This document shows, piece after piece, positions 7,968 through 16,252 of a DNA stretch of 18,514 nucleotides. Made by a program: the position numbers and the translations under genes. Under the pieces are notes generated by a model that made no database searches, was not told the DNA's origin, and was given only the letters and a program-made list of their open reading frames with translations. The number at the start of each line of letters is the position of its first letter. Within the stretch, counting starts at the first letter, position 1. This DNA is from Loktanella sp. (GTDB lineage Bacteria > Pseudomonadota > Alphaproteobacteria > Rhodobacterales > Rhodobacteraceae): contig PUNR01000418.1 of assembly GCA_003551805.1 (NCBI GenBank), positions 1 to 18,514 on the forward strand, read 5' to 3'.

Positions 7968-7995
7968 CGTAAGGTGGGTTCAAACCCACCCTACG
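7968..7995. repeat. REP-like palindromic repeat, copy 1
   Basis: CGTA, an unpaired A, then GGTGGGTT (7973-7980), a two-base loop, AACCCACC (7983-7990), an unpaired C, then TACG. Twelve of thirteen positions pair, and the single A/C mismatch interrupts the stem. A second copy in the same orientation and with the same mismatch lies at 10969-10998. It sits between mraY and murD, so if transcribed it would form a stable hairpin without a U-tract, possibly protecting the upstream mRNA end or damping downstream expression. The size, palindromy and extragenic placement fit REP-type elements. Confidence 0.7.
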
Positions 7996-8036
7996 CAGGC
8001 CAAGGGCGCTTTGCGACGCAACAAAAAGGTCAAAAC

Positions 8037-9449
8037 ATGATTCCAGTGCGCGGATATGACGGTGCGACGGTGGCCGTGCTTGGCATGGGCCGGTCGGGTC
8101 GTGCCACGGCAGCGGCCTTGCAGGCGGGCGGTGCCAGCGTCGTTGTCTGGGACGATGGCCAGAACGGTCGTGACGCGGCAGACGAGGCGGGCTATGCCCT
8201 GCGCGACCTGACGCAAGCATCATCCTACGCAGGTGTCGCGGCACTGATCGTCAGCCCGGGCATCCCGCATCTGTACCCCATCCCGCACCCCGCCATTGTC
8301 GCGGCTTGGGTCGCTGGTGTGCCGGTGGACAACGATATCGGGCTGTTCTTTAGGTCCTTTGCCACCGACGACTGGGACGGGTTCGAGACAACACCGCGGA
8401 TCGTTGCCGTGACCGGATCGAACGGCAAATCCACCACATCCGCCCTGATCCACCATATACTGGTCGAAAACGGACGCCCTGCGCAGCTTGCCGGCAATAT
8501 CGGGCGCGGTGTTCTTGATATCGACCCCGCCCATGATGGCGAAGTGATCGTGCTGGAACTGTCATCCTATCAGACCGATCTTGCGCGGGCCTTGACGCCC
8601 GATATCGCGGTGCTGACCAATCTGTCACCCGATCATCTGGACCGGCACGCAGGGCCGGGCGGCTATTTCGCAGCTAAACGGCGGCTTTTTGCCGAAGGCG
8701 GGCCTGACCGCGCAATCATCGGCATCGACGAAAACGAAGGTCGCTATCTGGCGAACCAACTGTCCGAAGGTGCCGGTGATGACCGTGTGCTGCTGGTATC
8801 CTCTGGTCAGAAACTGACCGAGGCGGCGTGGTCCGTTTTCGCGCGCAAAGGGTTCTTGTCGGAATACCGGCACGGGCGGCAGGTCGGTACAATTGATCTG
8901 CGCCCCATCGCAGGGCTGCCCGGTGCGCATAACCACCAGAACGCTTGCGCCGCCTATGCGGTCTGCCGGACATTGGGCCTTGGCCCCCGCGCGATCGAGG
9001 CGGCGATGCAATCCTACCCCGGTCTGCCGCACCGCAGCCAGATCGTGGGCGAACGGGACGGCGTGCGCTTTGTCAACGACAGCAAGGCCACGAATGTCGA
9101 TAGCGCCGCCAAAGCCTTGCAGGCCTTTTCGCGCATCCGCTGGATCTGCGGCGGTCTGCAAAAAGAAGGCGGGTTGGATAACCTTTTGCCGCATTTGTCC
9201 AACGTCGCCAAAGCCTATGTGATCGGCCGCGAGGCTGAACAATTCGCCCGCCAATTATCCGCAACACAGGCCGAAGTTTGCACAACCATGGCCCGCGCTG
9301 TCGCCCTTGCCGCAGCCGAGGCAGAGCCGGGCGATGTGGTGCTTCTGGCACCAGCGGCGGCGTCATTCGATCAATATGACAACTTTGAACAGCGCGGTGA
9401 TGATTTTATGGCTTGCGTGGCAGAGGCATTATCAACGCCGCTTGCGTGA
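8037..9449 (+). CDS. murD: UDP-MurNAc-L-alanine:D-glutamate ligase MurD
   Basis: Cytoplasmic ATP-dependent ligase adding D-glutamate to UDP-MurNAc-L-Ala. With the ATG at 8037 the protein has 470 residues, close to the family norm. It begins with a Rossmann-like UDP-binding domain (VAVLGMGRSGRATA, about 12-25), then the P-loop VTGSNGKSTTS (GSNGKST 127-133), ELSSYQTDL, TNLSPDHLDRH, and a C-terminal domain with NDSKATN, CGGLQKEGG and LLAPAAASFDQYDNF. The reading frame stays open back to a GTG at 7974 inside the upstream repeat. I rejected that start because the ATG has a good AAAAAGGT ribosome-binding site (8023-8030) and matches the family N-terminus. The next gene starts 84 bases downstream. 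Confidence 0.95.
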   Translation: MIPVRGYDGATVAVLGMGRSGRATAAALQAGGASVVVWDDGQNGRDAADEAGYALRDLTQASSYAGVAALIVSPGIPHLYPIPHPAIVAAWVAGVPVDNDIGLFFRSFATDDWDGFETTPRIVAVTGSNGKSTTSALIHHILVENGRPAQLAGNIGRGVLDIDPAHDGEVIVLELSSYQTDLARALTPDIAVLTNLSPDHLDRHAGPGGYFAAKRRLFAEGGPDRAIIGIDENEGRYLANQLSEGAGDDRVLLVSSGQKLTEAAWSVFARKGFLSEYRHGRQVGTIDLRPIAGLPGAHNHQNACAAYAVCRTLGLGPRAIEAAMQSYPGLPHRSQIVGERDGVRFVNDSKATNVDSAAKALQAFSRIRWICGGLQKEGGLDNLLPHLSNVAKAYVIGREAEQFARQLSATQAEVCTTMARAVALAAAEAEPGDVVLLAPAAASFDQYDNFEQRGDDFMACVAEALSTPLA

Positions 9450-9533
9450 AATCGTCAATCTGGCAACGGAATATTTACGATTGTTCGGGTAGACCTGCGC
9501 AAAGAGCCATTCTTTGCCGCGGGATCACCGGAT

Positions 9534-10964
9534 ATGAACGAAACTATCGAACAAGTCTTGCAGAAATTCGACCTTGACCGCGACAGCGTGAAAGCGGCGG
9601 GCGCGCTGGCCATGCCGATCATGGATCAGGTGCTGGACCATTTTTACAGTTTTGCATCATCGGACGCCGATTCCATGCGATACTTCCCCGATCAGGCGAT
9701 GATGGATCACGCACGGCACGAACAGAAACGGCATTGGGAACTACTGTTTTCCGGACAGTTTGATGCGGCCTATCTGACGTCGGCAGACCGGCTTGGGCGG
9801 GTGCATTTCAAAATCCAGCTTCCGTTTTTGTTGTATTTGTCAGGATACAGCCATGCGACATCGCAGATTCAGGGCCTGCTGCTGAAACGGGCGCAGGGGG
9901 TGTCCGGTCTGATCCTGCGAAGGCGCCTTAGCAGCGCGTTACCATTGTTGAACCGGGCCTTCGGGCTTGACATGCATTATGTGATCAAGGCGTATTTTGC
10001 CGCGCAGATGGACGAACAAAACATCGCCTTTGATCATATCCGCGATGGGATTGAACAGGCACGGCCCATCCCTGATTCTACCGAAAGCAATTATCCTGCG
10101 CGCTATGATGATATCCGGGTTTCGTTCAACACGCTGGTCGGCACGTTTCGGGATGTGCTGGGGCGGATACAATCGGCAAGTGAAAGCATCGACAGGCACG
10201 CAAAGGAAATGACGGTCGCCGCCGAAGATCTGTCGCGCAGGACAGAAACGCAGGCCGCGACGCTTGAACAGACAGCTGCTGCGGTTGAACAGATCACAAC
10301 GACGGTCAGGTCATCTGTGGCCGCGACGCTGGAAACCGACAAGGTCGTGGCGCAGGCCCAGCAAAACGCCAAACGCGGCAATGACGTTGTCCAGCAAAGC
10401 GTACAGATGATGCGCGATATCGCAGAGGCGTCGACGCGGATTTCGGATATTGTCAGCGTTATCGACGACATGGCGTTTCAGACAAACCTGCTTGCATTGA
10501 ACGCAGGGGTGGAAGCTGCGCGCGCAGGCGATGCAGGCCGCGGCTTTGCCGTTGTTGCGTCCGAGGTCCGCAATCTGGCGCAACGCGCGTCGGATTCGGC
10601 AAAGGAAATCAAAACATTGATCTCCAAAAGTGCTGAACTGGTCGATGGTGGTGTGTTGTTGGCTGCCCAGGCAGGCGAAGCGCTGAATAGCATTGTCACA
10701 GAAGTCGGCAGAGCGAGCGAGCTGATGTCGCAGGTCACAAATTCGTCGCAAGAACAATCCACCGGCCTGTCGGAAATTGCCACAGGTGTGACCCAGCTTG
10801 ATCAGGTGACCCAGCACAATGCTGCAATGGCAGAACAAACCGTGGCGGCGATCACATCGATGCAGCACAGCGCAAGCACATTGACGCGGTTGGTGAACGA
10901 ATTTGTACTGACGGATATGAAACAAACGCGCACGACTTCCCCCGTTACCGCCCGCGTTGCCTGA
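9534..10964 (+). CDS. Globin-coupled chemoreceptor (soluble methyl-accepting chemotaxis protein)
   Basis: The 476-residue protein joins an N-terminal globin-coupled-sensor domain (about 1-165) to a methyl-accepting chemotaxis signalling domain (about 195-460). The sensor segment carries the family pattern HW..LF.G.FD..Y followed by GRVHFKIQLPFLLYLSGY, placing the likely haem-ligating proximal histidine at H91. The signalling hairpin tip is well conserved (residues about 310-346: DDMAFQTNLLALNAGVEAARAG, then GRGFAVVASEVR). There is no membrane segment, so it should be cytoplasmic. Known: HemAT-type receptors sense oxygen through haem and signal to CheA/CheW. No chemotaxis partner gene is in the window, and no C-terminal receptor pentapeptide is evident. 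It stands alone after murD, an unusual place within a dcw cluster. The ligand (oxygen, NO or other) is not determined. Confidence 0.88.
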   Translation: MNETIEQVLQKFDLDRDSVKAAGALAMPIMDQVLDHFYSFASSDADSMRYFPDQAMMDHARHEQKRHWELLFSGQFDAAYLTSADRLGRVHFKIQLPFLLYLSGYSHATSQIQGLLLKRAQGVSGLILRRRLSSALPLLNRAFGLDMHYVIKAYFAAQMDEQNIAFDHIRDGIEQARPIPDSTESNYPARYDDIRVSFNTLVGTFRDVLGRIQSASESIDRHAKEMTVAAEDLSRRTETQAATLEQTAAAVEQITTTVRSSVAATLETDKVVAQAQQNAKRGNDVVQQSVQMMRDIAEASTRISDIVSVIDDMAFQTNLLALNAGVEAARAGDAGRGFAVVASEVRNLAQRASDSAKEIKTLISKSAELVDGGVLLAAQAGEALNSIVTEVGRASELMSQVTNSSQEQSTGLSEIATGVTQLDQVTQHNAAMAEQTVAAITSMQHSASTLTRLVNEFVLTDMKQTRTTSPVTARVA

Positions 10965-10968
10965 TGCT

Positions 10969-10998
10969 GCGTAAGGTGGGCATGACCCCACCCTACGC
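10969..10998. repeat. REP-like palindromic repeat, copy 2
   Basis: GCGTA, an unpaired A, GGTGGG (10975-10980), loop CATGAC, CCCACC (10987-10992), an unpaired C, TACGC. It is the same palindrome as at 7968-7995, in the same orientation and with the same A/C mismatch, but with a different loop and one extra outer pair. It begins four bases after the chemoreceptor stop, and its right arm contains the stop codon of the convergent flavoprotein gene (TAG on the minus strand, 10995-10993). It is well placed to form a hairpin at the 3' ends of both transcripts. Confidence 0.7.
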
Positions 10999-12171
10999 CT
11001 GACGGATCGCTTGCCCTGCGGCCCAGCCGGACGACCAGGCCCATTGGAAATTGAAGCCGCCAAGCCAGCCTGTCACATCGACGCATTCACCGATGAAATA
11101 CAGACCCGGACAGGTCTTGGCCGCCATGGTTTGTGATGACAAGGCCGCGGTGTCGATCCCGCCGATGGTGACTTCGGCAGTGCGGTAGCCTTCGGACCCT
11201 GACGGTGTGATCTGCCAATCCTGCAACGCGGCACAAATCGCGGTCAGGCGGACATCGCTTTGATCGGCCATCGTGCCTGTCAGTGCAAATCCTTCGGCCA
11301 GATAATCTACCAGCCGGCCTGGCAGGTAAAGCGACATAATCGTCGTCAGCGCTTTGCGCGGGTCACTGCTCCGGTGCTGTTGCAAGCGCGTCAACAGGTC
11401 GGTGCCGGGGATCAGGTCGATGCTGATCGCCTCGCCTTCGTGCCAGTAGGACGAGGCTTGCAGCACCGCAGGCCCCGACAAGCCGCGATGGGTAAATAGC
11501 AACGCTTCGTTAAAACTGGTGTTGCCTGCGGTCACCCGCGCCGGTGCCGCAACTCCGGCAAGGGGTTTGAACCGTTCATCCGCAAAGGTCAGCGGCACCA
11601 ATCCGGGCCGTGGCATGACCACGCGCAGGCCAAAATCCGCCGCGACCTGATAGGCAAGGCCGGTCGCGCCCATTTTCGGGATGGATTTGCCGCCACTGGC
11701 CATGACCAGATTGCGCGCCGTCACGGTGACCGCGCGGTCCTGCCGCATCAGGCTGACCACAAAATCCACACCATCGTGGCGGATACTCTCGACCTTTGTC
11801 TGTAGCCACAATTGCGCACCCGCGTTGTCCATTTCGGCGCGCAGCATGGTGATGATGTCCTTTGCGGACGTATCGCAAAACAGCTGACCCAGCGTCTTTT
11901 CGTGCCAGGCAATGCCATGCGCATCAACCAGACTGATGAAATCCCACTGGGTATACCGCCCCAATGCCGATTTCGCGAAATGGCGGTTCTGGCTGATAAA
12001 ATTATCGGGCGCGCAATGCAGATTGGTGAAATTGCACCGCCCGCCACCCGAAATACGAATTTTTTCGCCCGCCGCGCGCGCATGATCGACCACCAGCACG
12101 CCGGCACCCGCATGGGCCGCGCACATCATGCCCGCCGCACCGGCCCCGATGATCAAGGTTTGCACTTTCAT
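10993..12171 (-). CDS. HI0933/YhiN-family FAD-dependent oxidoreductase (BaiN-like flavoprotein)
   Basis: The 392-residue protein starts with a classical FAD-binding Rossmann motif (IIGAGAAGMMCA, residues about 7-18). It continues with the family signature GEKIRISGGGRCNFTN (about 35-50), LVMASGGKSIPKMGATG in the middle, THRGLSGPAVLQAS, and a C-terminal second FAD contact, GLYFIGECVDVTGWLGGFNFQWAWSSGWAAGQA. This order matches the HI0933/YhiN/BaiN group, whose physiological substrates are mostly unknown. BaiN itself was named for bile-acid reduction in gut clostridia, which should not be transferred to this protein. It is the only confident gene on the minus strand. It converges on the chemoreceptor gene (28-base gap) and diverges from ftsW (131-base gap). 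No cell-wall role is evident. Confidence 0.9.
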   Translation of the reverse strand: MKVQTLIIGAGAAGMMCAAHAGAGVLVVDHARAAGEKIRISGGGRCNFTNLHCAPDNFISQNRHFAKSALGRYTQWDFISLVDAHGIAWHEKTLGQLFCDTSAKDIITMLRAEMDNAGAQLWLQTKVESIRHDGVDFVVSLMRQDRAVTVTARNLVMASGGKSIPKMGATGLAYQVAADFGLRVVMPRPGLVPLTFADERFKPLAGVAAPARVTAGNTSFNEALLFTHRGLSGPAVLQASSYWHEGEAISIDLIPGTDLLTRLQQHRSSDPRKALTTIMSLYLPGRLVDYLAEGFALTGTMADQSDVRLTAICAALQDWQITPSGSEGYRTAEVTIGGIDTAALSSQTMAAKTCPGLYFIGECVDVTGWLGGFNFQWAWSSGWAAGQAIRQA

Positions 12172-12302
12172 GCCCTGCGATGTGCCGTTGATCGCGCATC
12201 AGCGCAAGAGCATAGATTTTATGTAGATAAGCGCGCCAAGCCGGTCTATGCTTGCCCCGAGACCCGAAAAATCGGGCGGCAGAGGCAAATTGGCGGTGAT
12301 CC

Positions 12303-13472
12303 ATGACGGAAATGGTCTATGGTGCGGCCCCGGTACAAACCGGGGATCCGGTTCTTCCACGTTGGTGGCGGACGATTGATAAATGGACATTGTCCTGCGT
12401 GCTGGTCCTGTTCGGGATCGGTCTGCTGTTGGGCCTTGCTGCGTCGCCGCCGCTGGCTGCGCGCACGGGGTTGGAACCTTTTCACTATGTGATCCGGCAG
12501 GCGTTCTTTGGCGGGGTCGCGATTATCGTGATGATCGCGGTGTCGATGATGTCGCCCGTCATGGTGCGCCGTCTGGCGATTCTGGGCTTTCTGGCGGCTT
12601 TTGTATCCATCGCCTTGCTGCCGTTTTTCGGCACCGATTTCGGCAAAGGTGCGACGCGCTGGTATTCGTTGGGCTTCGTTTCAGTGCAACCTTCGGAATT
12701 TCTCAAGCCGGGGTTTATCGTCATGTCAGCATGGCTGTTGGCGGCGTCGACCCAGTTGGGCGGCCCACCCGGCAAGCTCTATTCGTTTATCCTGACCATG
12801 GCGATCACGATGATGCTGGCGTTTCAGCCTGATTTTGGACAGGCCGCTTTGGTGATGTTTTCGTGGGGTGTGATGTATTTCGTCGCAGGCGCGCCGATGA
12901 CCTTGCTGATTGGTCTGGCTGCCGCTGCGTTTTTCGCAGGCACTGTGTTTTATTCCAATTCCGAACACTTTGCCCGTCGGATCGACGGGTTCCTTTCGCC
13001 TGACGTGGATCCGACCACACAGCTTGGTTTCGCCACCAATGCCATCCGCGAAGGCGGCTTTTTCGGCGTCGGCGTCGGCGAAGGGCAGGTCAAATGGTCC
13101 CTGCCAGACGCACATACCGATTTCATCATTGCGGTCGCCGCCGAGGAATATGGTCTGGTCCTCGTGCTTGTCATTATCGCGCTTTACATGACGATCGTCG
13201 TGGGGTCGCTGTTTCGCCTGATGAAGGAACGTGATCCGTTCATCAGGCTGGCGGGCACCGGGCTTGCCTGTATCTTTGGGGCGCAGGCGATGATCAATGT
13301 CGGTGTCGCCGCACGTCTGCTGCCCGCCAAGGGTATGACGCTTCCTTTCGTGTCCTACGGTGGTTCGTCGCTGATCGCGGGCGGTATCGCCATCGGGATG
13401 CTTCTGGCCTTCACCCGCCGCCGTCCGCAGGGCGAGATGGTCGATATCCTGCTGCGCCGCGCAAACCGATGA
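12303..13472 (+). CDS. ftsW: Peptidoglycan glycosyltransferase FtsW
   Basis: SEDS-family membrane enzyme that polymerises lipid II at the septum together with FtsI. The 389 residues have a short cytoplasmic N-terminus with WWRTIDKW, about ten membrane helices, and SEDS motifs: PSEFLKPGF (130-138), QPDFGQA (about 175-181), PDAHTDFI with the essential aspartate at D269, and a C-terminal FVSYGGSS. ATG at 12303 follows a weak purine-rich sequence. Because the flavoprotein gene upstream runs the other way, ftsW cannot be read through from murD without crossing an antisense gene, so a promoter is expected in 12172-12302. The best match I see is weak (TTGATC at 12188, CATAGA at 12211). The stop overlaps the murG ATG by four bases. 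Confidence 0.95.
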   Translation: MTEMVYGAAPVQTGDPVLPRWWRTIDKWTLSCVLVLFGIGLLLGLAASPPLAARTGLEPFHYVIRQAFFGGVAIIVMIAVSMMSPVMVRRLAILGFLAAFVSIALLPFFGTDFGKGATRWYSLGFVSVQPSEFLKPGFIVMSAWLLAASTQLGGPPGKLYSFILTMAITMMLAFQPDFGQAALVMFSWGVMYFVAGAPMTLLIGLAAAAFFAGTVFYSNSEHFARRIDGFLSPDVDPTTQLGFATNAIREGGFFGVGVGEGQVKWSLPDAHTDFIIAVAAEEYGLVLVLVIIALYMTIVVGSLFRLMKERDPFIRLAGTGLACIFGAQAMINVGVAARLLPAKGMTLPFVSYGGSSLIAGGIAIGMLLAFTRRRPQGEMVDILLRRANR

Positions 13473-14566
13473 AGGCGCCGTTGCTTATCATCGCCGCGGG
13501 CGGCACCGGCGGGCATATGTTCCCCGCCCAAGCCCTGGCCGAGGCGATGCTGGCCCGTGGCTGGCGCGTGAAATTGTCCACTGACGCACGCGGCGCACGC
13601 TATACCGGCGGTTTTCCGCAGGACGTCGCGGTCAGCACTGTGGGCAGCGCCACTTTCGCGCGCGGCGGAGCTGTGGCCAAGTTTGCCGTGCCGTTTCGTA
13701 TCATGGGTGGTATCGCTGCGGCCAAATGGCGGATGCTGCTGGACCGGCCTGCGGTAGTCGTGGGTTTCGGCGGTTATCCTGCGATCCCAGCAATGGCGGC
13801 GGCTTGGGCGCTGCGTATCCCGCGGATGATCCATGAACAAAACGGCGTTCTGGGCCGCGTTAATCAGGCTTTTGCCAAACGCGTCGATCAGGTCGCCTGC
13901 GGCACTTGGCCAACTGTGTTGCCCGATGGCGTTACCGGTGTGCATACCGGCAATCCGGTGCGTGCGGCGGTGCTGGACCGCGCGGGGGCGCCCTATATCG
14001 CGCCGGGCGATTACCCCATGGCCTTGCTGGTGATGGGTGGGTCGCAGGGCGCGCGGATCATGTCCGATGTGGTGCCCGCTGCCGTTGCCGCACTGCCTGA
14101 CCATCTGCGCCGCAATATTCGTGTCAGTCATCAGGCCCGCGCCGAAGATATGGACCGCGTCGCGCAATTTTATGCGCAGGCTGGGATTGCCGCGGATGTA
14201 CAGGCTTTCTTTGCCGACATCCCCGCAAGGATGAGCGAAGCGCAACTGGTCATCTCGCGCTCTGGCGCGTCCACTGTCGCCGATGTCAGCGTGATCGGGC
14301 GCCCTGCGATCTGGGTGCCGTTCGCTGCTGCCGTGCGGGACGAACAAACCGCCAATGCCCGCCAATTGGTCGAGGCCGGTGCCGCCCTGCTGATGTCAGA
14401 GGACCATTTCACCGCGCCGACCTTGACGATGGCGTTGGAAAACATGTTGTCGGATGGTGCGATGGCGTCCGACATGGCGCGCAAGGCCATGCAATGCGCG
14501 GTGCCGGATGCGACAGACCGGCTTGTACAATTGGTGGAAAATCTGGCAGAGGCGCGCAAGAAATGA
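13469..14566 (+). CDS. murG: Lipid I N-acetylglucosaminyltransferase MurG
   Basis: Peripheral inner-membrane GT-B glycosyltransferase that adds GlcNAc from UDP-GlcNAc to lipid I, giving lipid II. The 365 residues show the N-terminal glycine-rich loop AAGGTGGHMFPA (about 9-20), VVGFGGYPAIPA, HEQNGVLGRVN (H122 onward), a second glycine-rich loop MGGSQGARI in the C-terminal domain, and the ISRSGASTVADVSVIGRPAIWVPF donor-site segment with the following DEQTANA. ATG at 13469 overlaps the ftsW stop in an ATGA junction. murC most likely begins 17 bases after the stop, though overlapping starts exist. The catalytic and donor-binding motifs look complete. Confidence 0.96.
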   Translation: MKAPLLIIAAGGTGGHMFPAQALAEAMLARGWRVKLSTDARGARYTGGFPQDVAVSTVGSATFARGGAVAKFAVPFRIMGGIAAAKWRMLLDRPAVVVGFGGYPAIPAMAAAWALRIPRMIHEQNGVLGRVNQAFAKRVDQVACGTWPTVLPDGVTGVHTGNPVRAAVLDRAGAPYIAPGDYPMALLVMGGSQGARIMSDVVPAAVAALPDHLRRNIRVSHQARAEDMDRVAQFYAQAGIAADVQAFFADIPARMSEAQLVISRSGASTVADVSVIGRPAIWVPFAAAVRDEQTANARQLVEAGAALLMSEDHFTAPTLTMALENMLSDGAMASDMARKAMQCAVPDATDRLVQLVENLAEARKK

Positions 14567-14583
14567 TGGATGGAACCCCTGTG

Positions 14584-15981
14584 ATGAATGCTGCAACCAA
14601 ACTGCCTCTTGATGTTGGCCCGATCCATTTCGTCGGTATTGGCGGCATCGGCATGTCCGGTATTGCCGAGGTGTTGCTGAACCACGGCTATCGCGTGCAA
14701 GGGTCCGACCTGAAAGCGACCAAGATCACCGACCGGCTGAAAGCCTTGGGCGCTGTGATCTTTGAAGGCCAGAAGGCGGAAAATCTGGCCGGTGCAGCCG
14801 TTGTGGTGATTTCATCTGCGATCAAAACCGGCAATCCCGAACTTGACGCCGCCCGCGCCACCGGCCTGCCTGTCGTACGCCGTGCGGAAATGCTGGCCGA
14901 ATTGATGCGCCTGAAATCGAACGTCGCTGTTGCGGGGACGCATGGCAAGACGACGACGACCACGATGGTTGCGGCGCTGCTGGATGAAGGCAACATTGAC
15001 CCGACCGTGATCAACGGCGGCATCATCCACGCCTATGGGTCCAACGCCCGCATGGGGCAGGGTGAATGGATGGTGGTCGAAGCCGATGAAAGCGACGGCA
15101 CCTTCAACCGCCTGCCTGCGACCATCGCCATTGTTACCAATATTGACCCCGAACACATGGAACATTGGGGCACGATCGAAAACCTGCGCAAAGGGTTTTA
15201 CGATTTTGTGTCGAACATCCCGTTTTACGGTCTGGCCGTATGCTGCACCGATCATCCAGAGGTACAGGCGCTGGTGGGCCGGATCACCGACCGCCGTGTC
15301 GTGACCTTTGGTTTCAACGCGCAGGCAGACGTGCGCGCGATCAACCTGACCTACAAGGCGGGTGTGGCGCATTTCGATATCGCACTTCAGGCCGAGGATC
15401 AGGTGATCCAAGGCTGCGAACTGCCGATGCCGGGGGATCACAACGTATCGAACGCGCTGGCCGCTGTCGCTGTGGCGCGGCATCTGGGCCTGAAAAAGGA
15501 CGAAATACGCGCCGCCCTGAAAGGGTTCGGCGGGGTCAACCGCCGCTTTACCAAAGTGGGTGAAGTGAACGGTGTGTCCATCATCGACGATTACGGCCAC
15601 CACCCGGTCGAGATTGCCGCCGTGCTGCGCGCCGCGCGTCAGGCAACGACAGGCCGCGTGATCGCCGTGCATCAACCGCACCGCTACAGCCGCCTTTCGC
15701 ATCATTTCGAGGATTTCTGCACCTGTTTCAACGACGCTGATGTTGTCGGCATTTCCGAAGTTTACGCCGCTGGCGAAGACCCGATCGAAGGCGCAAGCCA
15801 CGCTGATCTGGTCGCTGGCCTGATCCGCCACGGCCACCGCCACGCCCGTATCGTCAATTCCGAAGACGATCTGGAACGTCTGGTCCGCGAGCAGGCAAAG
15901 CCGGGCGATATGGTTGTCTGTCTGGGTGCAGGCACGATCAGCACTTGGGCGAACGGGTTGCCTGCACGGTTGCAAGGGTAA
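14584..15981 (+). CDS. murC: UDP-N-acetylmuramate:L-alanine ligase MurC
   Basis: First Mur ligase, attaching L-alanine to UDP-MurNAc in the cytoplasm. From ATG 14584 the product has 465 residues: the UDP-binding GIGGIGMSGIAEVL (about 18-31), P-loop AGTHGKTTTTT (GTHGKT 118-123), EADESDG, TNIDPEHMEHW, and a C-terminal domain with DDYGHHPVEI and HQPHRYSR. The start is ambiguous. In-frame ATGs at 14563 and 14566 overlap the murG stop, and the frame stays open to 14494. I prefer 14584 because GGATGGA at 14568-14574 is well spaced before it and the MNAATKLP beginning matches what I recall for Rhodobacteraceae MurC. A DUF2484 gene follows after 22 bases. Confidence 0.94.
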   Translation: MNAATKLPLDVGPIHFVGIGGIGMSGIAEVLLNHGYRVQGSDLKATKITDRLKALGAVIFEGQKAENLAGAAVVVISSAIKTGNPELDAARATGLPVVRRAEMLAELMRLKSNVAVAGTHGKTTTTTMVAALLDEGNIDPTVINGGIIHAYGSNARMGQGEWMVVEADESDGTFNRLPATIAIVTNIDPEHMEHWGTIENLRKGFYDFVSNIPFYGLAVCCTDHPEVQALVGRITDRRVVTFGFNAQADVRAINLTYKAGVAHFDIALQAEDQVIQGCELPMPGDHNVSNALAAVAVARHLGLKKDEIRAALKGFGGVNRRFTKVGEVNGVSIIDDYGHHPVEIAAVLRAARQATTGRVIAVHQPHRYSRLSHHFEDFCTCFNDADVVGISEVYAAGEDPIEGASHADLVAGLIRHGHRHARIVNSEDDLERLVREQAKPGDMVVCLGAGTISTWANGLPARLQG

Positions 15982-16003
15982 CGCTCTGCATGGCGGGGCG
16001 TTC

Positions 16004-16252
16004 ATGACCGCACCTTTGGTGGCCATTGCGCTTTGGGTGGTGCTTGCTTTTGTGATGGCGGCGTTTCCGTCCAGCGATAACCACTGGCGGCGGGCCTATG
16101 TGCTGATTGCCATTGGCCTGCCTTTGCTGGTCTGGGTGACGTGGCAGGCGGGGCCGTGGGTCGGTGCTTTGGCTTTGGTCGTTGGCGGTTCGGTGCTGCG
16201 CTGGCCTGTAATCTACCTGTGGCGCTGGATGCGCCGTGCATGGGTGCGCTGA
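16004..16252 (+). CDS. DUF2484 family small membrane protein
   Basis: An 82-residue, strongly hydrophobic protein with about three short membrane segments (roughly 3-19, 29-44 and 49-63), tryptophan-rich, ending in a basic WRWMRRAWVR tail. Its position between murC and murB matches the DUF2484 family, a Rhodobacteraceae dcw-associated protein of unknown function; that identification is from memory of the family and its context. ATG at 16004 follows a GGCGGGG ribosome-binding stretch (15992-15998). An upstream in-frame ATG at 15914 would overlap murC deeply and is unlikely. The TGA overlaps the next start by one base (TGATG). A role in envelope synthesis or in holding Mur enzymes at the membrane is only a guess from context. 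Confidence 0.75.
   Translation: MTAPLVAIALWVVLAFVMAAFPSSDNHWRRAYVLIAIGLPLLVWVTWQAGPWVGALALVVGGSVLRWPVIYLWRWMRRAWVR

Noticed and set aside
7974..8036. GTG at 7974 as the murD start, adding 21 residues
   Set aside because: It lies inside the palindromic repeat, has no ribosome-binding site and adds residues not typical of MurD. ATG 8037 has a clear AAAAAGGT.
7968..10998. Composite transposon or integron-like unit bounded by the two repeats
   Set aside because: The segment between them contains murD, an essential gene in its normal order, with no transposase, target duplication or recombinase; the repeats are short REP-like hairpins.
14494..14583. Longer murC forms starting at 14494 or 14563/14566
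   Set aside because: 14494 would overlap murG by 73 bases. 14563/14566 cannot be excluded, but 14584 has the better-spaced GGATGGA and the expected N-terminus.
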